Shown here: positions 1 to 5,720 of the stretch, piece after piece
Numbering within the stretch: the stretch's first letter is position 1
How the letters are laid out: the number at the start of each line of letters is the position of its first letter
Assembly (NCBI GenBank): GCA_030152125.1
Contig: JASLIR010000153.1
Coordinates: 1 to 6,495 of the forward strand
Direction of reading: 5' to 3'
Origin: Alkanindiges sp.
GTDB lineage: Bacteria; Pseudomonadota; Gammaproteobacteria; Pseudomonadales; Moraxellaceae
DNA length: 6,495 nucleotides
Notes under the pieces: generated by a model
Databases searched by the model: none
The model's input: the letters and a program-made list of their open reading frames with translations, nothing else
Told to the model about the DNA's origin: nothing
Translations under genes and position numbers: made by a program

Positions 1-1
1 C

Positions 2-445
2 TTTACCATTTTACTGCCCACTACCGATGGACTGGAGGTCATGAATGGCGCAGGTGAATGGATTGATGCACCAGTGATCCCAGGCGCGCTAGTGGTGAAT
101 ATTGGCGACATGCTGGAAAACCTGTCAAATGGTTTATTTACTGCTACCAGTCACCGTGTACGCAAGGTCAGGCAGGAACGCTACTCCTTCCCGCTGTTTT
201 GTTCCTGTGACTACGATACCCTGATTGAACCAATCCCGGCCTTAAAACAGGCCAACCCGGACCGGCATTATGAAGCAGTACGCTGTGGCGATCATTTATA
301 TGCACAGACCATCCAGATTTTTAGCTACCTGAAAGAAAGACTGGCGCGCGGTGAACTGAGCCTGCCGGATAAAGCCAAACCACTAGCCTCCTTTGGCAAG
401 CTTAGCCCCTCTGCAACAGCAGATAGCATGTCAGGTGGTATGTGA
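2..445 (+). CDS. 2-oxoglutarate/Fe(II) oxygenase, isopenicillin N synthase-like family, 3' part
   Basis: This is the C-terminal part of a non-haem iron oxygenase; the 5' end lies outside the window, and the reading frame is open from base 2, so the ATG at 41 is internal. Enzymes of this family oxidise a small molecule using O2 and 2-oxoglutarate (or O2 alone in IPNS itself). The visible part holds the double-stranded beta-helix core: GEWIDAPVIPGALVVNIGD, then NGLFTATSHRV with the distal iron-binding His at 152-154, and the co-substrate-binding RxS motif (RYS, 179-187) followed by FPLF. The proximal HxD iron ligands should lie just upstream of base 2, since the stretch FTILLPTTDGLEV that normally follows them is present. 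The stop overlaps the next start codon (TGATG), so the two genes are probably translated from one mRNA. The substrate cannot be told from sequence. Family assignment is firm; specific function is unknown. Confidence 0.9.
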   Translation, partial: FTILLPTTDGLEVMNGAGEWIDAPVIPGALVVNIGDMLENLSNGLFTATSHRVRKVRQERYSFPLFCSCDYDTLIEPIPALKQANPDRHYEAVRCGDHLYAQTIQIFSYLKERLARGELSLPDKAKPLASFGKLSPSATADSMSGGM

Positions 446-1416
446 TGAACCTTGCCGAACTGATTGATTTACATGCAACAGAACCCGCGACTGGCGTACC
501 GGACTGGATGACAGGAACCTTTAAGCGGCACTGTATCAGCTTTGCCAATGGGTTAAGCGATATTGACACGCATGTATTCTGGCTGCAAAGCCGTAATTTT
601 AGTATTGATTTACGCCTGCCCATTGCAACTGAACAGCTTGATGGCGACAGCGCTTTAAGCACAATCACCGCCCAGCAACTAGCTGTATTAGCACAGTATC
701 AGGGCTGGTGCTGCCCTTCGGTATGGGACGAGGAGCGCCAGCAACTGAGCTGGCTGGCTGGCAGCTCGCTACAACTACATACCCAATGGCCCGAGCCGGG
801 TATTTTAAAACGGGTGGGCAACTGCATGATGGAGTTTTGCCCCAGTGATATGTACATTGAAGACTGGCGTCTGCAAAACACCCAGGATGGCCCGCTGGTC
901 GGCATGTATCTGCAGCAGGAATATAACCCGCACACGGGCCAACAGTATCATGCTGGTGGCGGGCTGATTATTAATGGCGAATTTGCAGCACTGGTAGTGG
1001 GTCGCCCGCAGCAGGACGAAGACTGGTGCACAGCACAGCAGAACCCCCTACCCCAGACCCTGGATCAGCTTGCCAGCCTATATGCACAACAGCCGGAACA
1101 TCTGGCAAAGCTGTTTAACTGTGAAACCTCGGTAGCTCATGGCAATTTACAGAAGGGCTATCAGATATTAATGAGTACCCAGCCTGCGCGCCAGCAGCAG
1201 CCCCTGCTGGATATGGATGGCTTTGAATATCTGGGCAATGGTCAGGTGAAGCAGTACTTTACGCAAGATGGTGAACCGCATGAACGCCTGTTCAGGATTG
1301 ACGTGATACGCCAGCAATTTTCTTATGCCAACAGCACCGCTACCACAGCAACAGCACAAGACTGGTATGCCAAAGAGTCAGACTGGCTAACGCGCTATAC
1401 ACGGCCAGTCTTTTAA
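445..1416 (+). CDS. conserved hypothetical protein, possibly of two beta-barrel (lipocalin-like) type
   Basis: I do not recognise a named function. The product is 323 residues, cytoplasmic by appearance (no signal peptide or membrane segment), and rich in Trp, Gln and aromatic residues. Residues 44-59 (VFWLQSRNFSIDLRLP) and 124-142, with a Glu at 130 and Y-x-E-D-W at 137-141, look like alternating beta strands. A second strand-rich half follows (GGGLIINGEFAALVVGRP and onwards to GFEYLGNGQVKQYF). This pattern reminds me of proteins annotated as lipocalin-like or HRI1-like, made of two small barrels; that is an impression, not a demonstrated homology. The ATG at 445 is preferred to the GTG at 442 because the Shine-Dalgarno-like AGGTGG (433-438) is 6 nt from the ATG and only 3 nt from the GTG. 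It overlaps the upstream oxygenase stop by one base, which suggests translational coupling and a shared role. A substrate-binding partner for the oxygenase is one speculation. Confidence 0.8.
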   Translation: MNLAELIDLHATEPATGVPDWMTGTFKRHCISFANGLSDIDTHVFWLQSRNFSIDLRLPIATEQLDGDSALSTITAQQLAVLAQYQGWCCPSVWDEERQQLSWLAGSSLQLHTQWPEPGILKRVGNCMMEFCPSDMYIEDWRLQNTQDGPLVGMYLQQEYNPHTGQQYHAGGGLIINGEFAALVVGRPQQDEDWCTAQQNPLPQTLDQLASLYAQQPEHLAKLFNCETSVAHGNLQKGYQILMSTQPARQQQPLLDMDGFEYLGNGQVKQYFTQDGEPHERLFRIDVIRQQFSYANSTATTATAQDWYAKESDWLTRYTRPVF

Positions 1417-1430
1417 ACATAGTAAATTAA

Positions 1431-1478
1431 CACCTCCCCAAGGTCCCCTCTCAGTGGAAGAGGGCTAGGGTGAGGGTG
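1431..1478. repeat. imperfect inverted repeat resembling a dispersed intergenic GGGCTAGGGTGAGGG element
   Basis: The core hairpin is CCCTCT (1446-1451) pairing with AGAGGG (1459-1464) around a 7-nt loop. The flanks, CACCTCCCC on the left and GGGTGAGGGTG on the right, are imperfectly complementary. The sequence resembles a G/C-rich palindromic element that I recall as widely scattered between genes in proteobacteria; copy number here cannot be checked from one window. It lies between two convergent genes and runs into the 3' end of the hydrolase gene, providing its TAG stop and last codons. It could help terminate transcription, but no strong T-run follows the stem on either strand. Confidence 0.6.
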
Positions 1479-2373
1479 TTTGATAACCGACTAATACCGA
1501 CTGTAAATACTTTAAAACCACCTTGCGGGTTGGCTTATACCAGGCCAAACGGGTTGCCACACAAGCCATAATGGAAATGTGATTGGTGCCAGTAATCATG
1601 TGAATCTGTACCGGGACTTTTTTCTTCCGCAGCACCTTGGCCATACGCAAGGTATTACCATGCGACACCAGATCATCCTTACTGGCAATCATCAATAAAT
1701 GGGGCGGTGCACCCTCGCGCACCTGACGATCCGCCATCACATCATCCGGATTGGCATTTTCAGCAAAAGCAGGAATGGTATCCGGATGCTCTTTAATCAC
1801 AAAACTGTACGGGCCTGCAATGCCTACCACCGCTTTAATCTGGCTTACAGGAATATTTACCGCATCCAGAAAGCGCTGATCATTGGCCGCGGCCACCACA
1901 TTAAATGCCCCGGCGGAATGCCCCAGTAATACCAGTTGCTGCGGGTCTCCACCATAAGCCTGCACCTGCCCGGCTAAGTACTGCACGGCGAGGGCCACAT
2001 CCTGCACGTAATCGGGATAAATATGCGCTGGTGCCAGACGATAATTCATCACTGCCACCACATAACCAGCCTGCGTGAAGCTTTCGCCGACAAACAGGTA
2101 TTGGTTTTTATCACCACGCTGCCAGCTGCCACCATGCACAAACAGGATGACCGGTTTGGGATGCTCTAAGTCAGCATCTACCGGACTATAAATATCCAGT
2201 TTTTGCCGTGGATCAGCAGCATAGGCTAAATCATGCACTACCTTAAAATTCTTCTGGGTGATGCCGTTCAGAATATGCACCACAGGTCTTTGTTGTTTTA
2301 AGCTGGCCGCCTGCTCAATCAGCCGGTTTATGCTACTTTTAAGACTGGCAAATTTATTACTATCCAGAAACAA
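1465..2373 (-). CDS. alpha/beta hydrolase (esterase/lipase of the HSL-like, Abhydrolase_3 type)
   Basis: This is a predicted serine carboxylesterase or related hydrolase of about 302 residues, probably cytoplasmic because no signal peptide is seen. Counting from the TTG start, HGGSW at 80-84 is the oxyanion-hole motif. GHSAG at 151-155 is the nucleophile elbow with catalytic Ser153. Asp233 in IASKDD and His265 in GTNHIS complete the likely triad. The LDIYSP strand before the oxyanion motif and the NYRLAP segment after it are typical of this family. I chose TTG at 2373-2371 because AGGAAGGAG (2388-2380) lies 6 nt upstream. An ATG at 2418 would add 15 Cys-rich residues that do not look family-like. 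The C-terminal TPSP and the stop come from the repeat at 1431-1478. The substrate is unknown. It is separated from dolP by 118 bp and probably transcribed separately. Confidence 0.9.
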   Translation of the reverse strand: MFLDSNKFASLKSSINRLIEQAASLKQQRPVVHILNGITQKNFKVVHDLAYAADPRQKLDIYSPVDADLEHPKPVILFVHGGSWQRGDKNQYLFVGESFTQAGYVVAVMNYRLAPAHIYPDYVQDVALAVQYLAGQVQAYGGDPQQLVLLGHSAGAFNVVAAANDQRFLDAVNIPVSQIKAVVGIAGPYSFVIKEHPDTIPAFAENANPDDVMADRQVREGAPPHLLMIASKDDLVSHGNTLRMAKVLRKKKVPVQIHMITGTNHISIMACVATRLAWYKPTRKVVLKYLQSVLVGYQTPSP

Positions 2374-2379
2374 GGCGTG

Positions 2380-2388
2380 CTCCTTCCT
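2380..2388 (-). promoter_or_regulatory. strong ribosome binding site that sets a TTG start
   Basis: On the minus strand this reads AGGAAGGAG, nearly ideal as an anti-16S match, with 6 nt to the TTG at 2373. It lies inside the reading frame that would start at the ATG at 2418, which argues that the ATG is not the real start. Confidence 0.65.
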
Positions 2389-2420
2389 ACAATCACAGAC
2401 GCACGCCAAGTATGCCATGC

Positions 2421-2471
2421 GTTTAAAAACAACAACAGGCCAACGCAGTTACCTTGACTGGATGACCTGTT
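2421..2471 (-). terminator. possible rho-independent terminator of the dolP-like gene
   Basis: On the minus strand, AACAGG (2471-2466) can pair with CCTGTT (2439-2434), with an inner CAGT/ACTG stem (2460-2457 with 2449-2446). The stem is followed by the T-rich stretch TGTTGTTTTTAAA. The large, imperfect loop makes this weak, but its position just after the dolP-like stop and before the hydrolase gene is suitable. Confidence 0.3.
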
Positions 2472-2491
2472 ATTACACCATCAAAGAGAGA

Positions 2492-3307
2492 TTATGGCGT
2501 GCCGGAAGGTGCCTGATCCGGATTTGCTGCTGGTTGACCAGTTGCAGGCTGGCCTGGTGTCGCCTGCTCCGGGTCAACTGCAAGGGGCGTTACATCCAGT
2601 GGCGCCACAGTCCCGGTACCGGAAGAAGTCGGCTGTTTATTAGCGGCAGGGCTGGCAGCGGTAGCACTGTCCGCCGTTGCATCAGAACTGATACTTAAAG
2701 CATTATTGCCGGTGGGCACACCGCTTTCACTCAGGCTATCCAGCAGGGACACCACTTTCACAATATTCGGGGTGTTTTGCAAAATACCATACAGCACGCT
2801 GGTTTCCGTTGGGGTGAGCTTACCCAGCACATATACCGTGCCATTTTCAGTCTGTACCTTCACCTTGTTATCGGCAATGCCAGCGGTGCCTACCAGCTTA
2901 CGGCGAATGTCTGCCGTTACCAGTGTGTCCTGCATAATGGTCTGGTAAGGTATTTTATCGCCAACCGTAATGTAGTTATGCACGGCTTTCACGTCAGACA
3001 TGGCTTTTAAATTTTCTTCAGCCAGCTGTTTTAAATATTCATCACCCACCTGACCAGTCAGCAGTACCGCACTGTGATAACTGGCCACATTAATACGCGC
3101 AAACTTGAAACGCGGGTCCAGCTTGTACATGTTCACTTTGGCCGTGCTTTCAATCGAGTTATCAATAAGCACTTGCGGAAACGAACGTACCCCGCTATCG
3201 GTCCCCAACGGTGCACTTCCTGTGGTTTGTGCCACAAAACTGGCACAGCCGGACATCCCCACAGCGAGCGCGCCTACTAAAACAAAATGCCCATACTTGC
3301 CTATCAC
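2492..3307 (-). CDS. dolP: dual BON-domain outer-membrane lipoprotein, DolP (YraP) family, with extended C-terminal tail
   Basis: This is the likely counterpart of E. coli DolP, an outer-membrane lipoprotein that binds anionic phospholipid near the division site and supports envelope integrity. The 271-residue product has a short signal with lipobox MSGC, so the lipidated residue is Cys21. BON domain 1 spans about 46-116, with ARINVASYHSAVLLTGQV closely matching the E. coli RINVTAYQGKVLLVGQ stretch. BON domain 2 spans about 125-193, with VKVQTENGTVYVLGKLT. Each domain keeps its central Gly (85 and 162). The 78 residues after BON2 are rich in Ala, Pro, Thr, Ser, Gln and Gly and look disordered; E. 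coli DolP (191 aa) ends after BON2. The start is GTG at 3307-3305, with GAGGA 6 nt upstream. It follows yraN on the same strand after a 151-bp gap. Family assignment is strong; the tail's role is unknown. Confidence 0.92.
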   Translation of the reverse strand: MIGKYGHFVLVGALAVGMSGCASFVAQTTGSAPLGTDSGVRSFPQVLIDNSIESTAKVNMYKLDPRFKFARINVASYHSAVLLTGQVGDEYLKQLAEENLKAMSDVKAVHNYITVGDKIPYQTIMQDTLVTADIRRKLVGTAGIADNKVKVQTENGTVYVLGKLTPTETSVLYGILQNTPNIVKVVSLLDSLSESGVPTGNNALSISSDATADSATAASPAANKQPTSSGTGTVAPLDVTPLAVDPEQATPGQPATGQPAANPDQAPSGTP

Positions 3308-3355
3308 AGTCGGTCCTCAATTTTTTGCCGTCAACAGATTGTCAGCAGTTTAACC

Positions 3356-3374
3356 AAATTCATGCCATGAATTT
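3356..3374. promoter_or_regulatory. perfect 19-bp palindrome upstream of the dolP-like gene, candidate operator
   Basis: AAATTCATG (3356-3364), one central C, and CATGAATTT (3366-3374) form two perfect 9-bp arms. It lies about 49 bp upstream of the GTG start at 3307. A similar half-site, CATGGATTT, recurs at 3386-3394, exactly 20 bp from the right arm. Such symmetry is typical of a dimeric regulator site; a one-base loop makes an RNA hairpin less likely. No convincing -35/-10 pair was identified nearby. Confidence 0.4.
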
Positions 3375-3458
3375 AGCACTAACAGCATGGATTTGTTGGT
3401 TTTATGCGAAATGACTAGCGGTTTGTTTAATTTTGGGGATTTCTCTGTTAATCCGTTG

Positions 3459-3863
3459 TTATTCAGCGTAAAACGCTGCCTGAATCCAGTTTATCTGGTA
3501 TTCAGGCCTGCCATTTACCGCTGCCGGGCGTTGCGGCTGTATGGCCATCACATCAAAACGGCAGTCACAATGCTGGTATGCAGCAAATTGCTGTAAAAAA
3601 TACTGTGCTGACTGGATAATTTTCTGCTGCTTACGGGGAGTTACACTGTGCTGGGCCGATACCAGCGCGCCTGCCTTGCGCAAACGCACCTCAGCAAAAA
3701 CCAGTAGTTGCTGCTGTAGTAGCACAATGTCCAGTTCACCATAGGGGGTATGATAGTTTTGTGCCAGCAGTTGAAAACCCTGCTGCTGCAAAAACTGCAT
3801 AGCGGCATCTTCTGCCGCAGCGCCAACCTGATGGGTCGGACTACTGGAACGTCCAACCGTCAA
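3459..3863 (-). CDS. yraN: YraN family protein (UPF0102), nuclease-like fold
   Basis: This is a 134-residue member of the YraN/UPF0102 family, which has a restriction-endonuclease-like fold and whose cellular role is not settled. Visible family features are a Glu at 18 in GAAAEDAA, the G-E-L-D motif at 42-45 followed by a hydrophobic strand, and FAEVRLR at 56-62. In the latter the usual E-V-K is E-V-R, as I recall also for E. coli YraN. SVTPRKQQKI follows at 73-82, then CRFDVMAI at 101-108 and the terminal WIQAAF. Length is normal for the family. The only plausible start is TTG at 3863-3861, with GGGGAG 8 nt upstream. No other ATG or GTG occurs in frame between the preceding gene's stop and the conserved region. 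It is 38 bp downstream of the lpoA-like gene and probably co-transcribed with it, the same order as in E. coli. Confidence 0.92.
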   Translation of the reverse strand: MTVGRSSSPTHQVGAAAEDAAMQFLQQQGFQLLAQNYHTPYGELDIVLLQQQLLVFAEVRLRKAGALVSAQHSVTPRKQQKIIQSAQYFLQQFAAYQHCDCRFDVMAIQPQRPAAVNGRPEYQINWIQAAFYAE

Positions 3864-3901
3864 TCCGGTCTCTCCCCGCCAGCACGCACTGTCATCACAG
3901 C

Positions 3902-4837
3902 CTAACGGAAGGTTAAGCCAGCCGGTTCTACCTTCATGCAGGCTGGTTGCCGCTCAATCACATTTTCTACAATGCGTACCTTACCGGTACGCCCGGCAAA
4001 CTGGGCAGATTTTGCTTCGTTCAGCAAGGTTTCTGCAATTTGCCAGGCATCCCCACCAAACGCCAGTAAACGCTGGTAAGGCATGCTCACCGGTTTTTTC
4101 TCATAGGCCTTTATGATATCCGGCCAGTTAGCCTGATACAGCGCAGGGGTATCACAAAACTGGATACCAACCGGCAGGGAGGGATTTTCTTCTATGGCCA
4201 GAGGAATGGTGTAAATCCGCTCTTTGGGCAATTGCTCATAAGCGCTTAGCCACTTGGCATCACCCAACAGCAGCAAGCCCTGACGTTTGTCCAGTGACTT
4301 GGGCAGGCTGGATACATCCTGCAATTTATCACCCCACAGGCGGTTCATGGCATCGCGGAACCGTGCAGTACTTTTTTGCTGCGAGTCCTGGGTCAACACC
4401 AGCAGACTGTCTACTGCATCATCCTGCACCACTTTACTTAAGGCACGGGCATCTTCATCCGGTGACAAGGCAAACTGCCACACCGTTTTATAGTTGTCCG
4501 TCACCTGATTCAGGGCCAGTACTGCCACCTTGGGTTTAGCTTTTACCAGCTGCTCTACCTGCTCACGTGCCAGTGGGCCAATGATCAGCCTGGTATCCGC
4601 CTTAACTTCCTTAGCCAGAATATCGCTGATGCTGCGTTGGCTGTTATCAACAAAACGCAGCGTTTGCGGGTTTTTTCCTGCATAATAGGCGGCTTGTATA
4701 CCATCTTTCACGCTGTTGGCTGCCAAAGCCATTGGCCCCTTTTCAGGTAAAACGACCAGTACCTCAGCCTGTGCCACTAGGGGAAGAGAGATGCTTAGGC
4801 TAAACACAGCCAAAAATTTAAGAATTTTATTTTTCAT
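3902..4837 (-). CDS. LpoA-like penicillin-binding protein activator, C-terminal domain only, with a non-lipoprotein signal peptide
   Basis: This is a homologue of the C-terminal half of LpoA, the outer-membrane lipoprotein that activates peptidoglycan synthase PBP1a. From the ATG at 4837 it has 311 residues. A signal peptide (MKNKILKFLAVFSLSISLPLVAQA) probably ends after Ala24 with an A-Q-A cleavage motif and has no lipobox cysteine. The mature part has the periplasmic-binding-protein-like fold typical of LpoA: LPEKGPMAL near 29-38, KDGIQAAYYA, IIGPL at 85-89, VLALNQ at 106-111, FALSPDEDAR at 122-131 and RLLAFGGDAWQIAETL at 256-271. It ends with GRTGKV and ViERQ, as in LpoA. E. coli LpoA is about 678 residues; the N-terminal TPR-like domain is absent here. 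Cys228 and Cys300 could form a disulfide. An upstream in-frame ATG (4864) would put nine charged residues before the signal and overlap rsmI, so it was not chosen. It heads the yraN-dolP gene set. Confidence 0.85.
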   Translation of the reverse strand: MKNKILKFLAVFSLSISLPLVAQAEVLVVLPEKGPMALAANSVKDGIQAAYYAGKNPQTLRFVDNSQRSISDILAKEVKADTRLIIGPLAREQVEQLVKAKPKVAVLALNQVTDNYKTVWQFALSPDEDARALSKVVQDDAVDSLLVLTQDSQQKSTARFRDAMNRLWGDKLQDVSSLPKSLDKRQGLLLLGDAKWLSAYEQLPKERIYTIPLAIEENPSLPVGIQFCDTPALYQANWPDIIKAYEKKPVSMPYQRLLAFGGDAWQIAETLLNEAKSAQFAGRTGKVRIVENVIERQPACMKVEPAGLTFR

Positions 4838-4852
4838 GGAGAAGTCGTCCGC

Positions 4853-5686
4853 ATGAGTGCTCATTTATATGTGGTTGCGACACCTATTGGTCATCTTGAT
4901 GACATCACGATGCGAGCCATTCAGACATTAAAAAGTGTCGACTTGATAGCAGCAGAAGATACCCGACATGCTGCACGCTTATTAACTGCGTATGATATTA
5001 CAAAACCGGTGACAGCTTGCCACGATCACAATGAAACTCACAAAATACATGAAATAATTCACAAAATTAAACAAGGTCTTTCAGTTGCCCTGATTAGCGA
5101 TGCAGGCACCCCCCTTATCAGTGACCCCGGTTTTAAGCTGGTACGCGCTGCGCATGAGGAAGGTATCCGGGTTATTCCAGTACCGGGAGCCTGTGCGGCC
5201 ATTAGTGCCTTAAGTGCTGCTGGCCTGCCCAGTGACCGCTTTAGTTTTGAAGGTTTTTTACCGGCCAAGGCCAACGCACGCCAGCAACGGCTGGAAAAAC
5301 TGAAACAGGAAACCCAGACCCTGATTTTTTATGAAGCGCCACACCGCATTGTGGACTGCCTGAGCGATATGCAAACGGTATTTGGGCCAGAACGACAGAT
5401 TACCCTGGCGCGTGAAATCACCAAAACCTTTGAAACCATCAAAAAATCCACCCTGGGCGAGCTGCTACCCTGGGTTATGGCTGACCATAACCAGCAAAAA
5501 GGTGAAATTGTACTGGTGGTTGCCGGTGCACCGGAACAAGCCGAACAGGACCAGGCCAAAACCGACCAGCTACTCACCAGACTGCTACAGGACTTACCAG
5601 TTAAAACTGCTGCCCAGTTAGCTGCCGATTTAACCGGCTTAAAGAAAAATGAGTTGTATCAGCGTGCCCTGCAATTAAAAGCTTAA
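4853..5686 (+). CDS. rsmI: 16S rRNA (cytidine(1402)-2'-O)-methyltransferase RsmI
   Basis: RsmI uses S-adenosylmethionine to methylate the 2'-OH of C1402 in the decoding centre of 16S rRNA. The 277-residue protein has the full set of tetrapyrrole-methylase-fold motifs. These are YVVATPIGHLDDIT at 6-19 (most relatives have GNL where this has GHL), AAEDTRHA at 33-40, ALISDAGTPLISDPG at 79-93, PVPGACAAISALSAAGLP at 109-126, FSFEGFLP at 130-137, FYEAPHR at 159-165, LAREITKTFE at 185-194 and KGEIVLVVAG at 216-225. The helical C-terminal domain is also complete. The start at 4853 has GGAG (4838-4841), extended by AAG, upstream at a suitable distance. The gene diverges from the lpoA-like gene with 15 bp between start codons, so its promoter must lie within that gene's signal-peptide codons. 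Bases about 4981-5080 are clearly more AT-rich than the rest. Confidence 0.97.
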   Translation: MSAHLYVVATPIGHLDDITMRAIQTLKSVDLIAAEDTRHAARLLTAYDITKPVTACHDHNETHKIHEIIHKIKQGLSVALISDAGTPLISDPGFKLVRAAHEEGIRVIPVPGACAAISALSAAGLPSDRFSFEGFLPAKANARQQRLEKLKQETQTLIFYEAPHRIVDCLSDMQTVFGPERQITLAREITKTFETIKKSTLGELLPWVMADHNQQKGEIVLVVAGAPEQAEQDQAKTDQLLTRLLQDLPVKTAAQLAADLTGLKKNELYQRALQLKA

Positions 5687-5720
5687 ATTGTAAATAAGAG
5701 GGATGTAAAAGGAGTAGGTC

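Noticed and set aside
41..445. Complete 134-residue gene starting at ATG 41
   Set aside because: The frame is open and family-like from base 2 (FTILLPTTDGLEV precedes the ATG), so this is the middle of a truncated oxygenase gene, not a short gene.
402..668. Minus-strand frame antisense to the oxygenase/unknown-protein junction
   Set aside because: Composition and sequence look like a shadow of the coupled plus-strand genes. It has no recognisable domain.
2258..2698. Plus-strand 146-residue frame across the hydrolase 5' end and dolP 3' end
   Set aside because: It is rich in Cys, Arg and Trp without a domain, as expected for an antisense reading of two well-supported minus-strand genes. Its position across their junction gives no support.
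3462..3480. CAGCG/CGCTG hairpin at the 3' end of yraN as a terminator
   Set aside because: The stem is only 5 bp, lies within the coding region, and is followed by AATAACAACGG with no T-run, so it is unlikely to terminate transcription.
4838..4864. Longer N-terminus of the LpoA-like protein from ATG 4864
   Set aside because: It would place nine residues including acidic ones before a clean signal peptide and overlap the start of rsmI. The ATG at 4837 directly begins a lysine-rich signal N-region.
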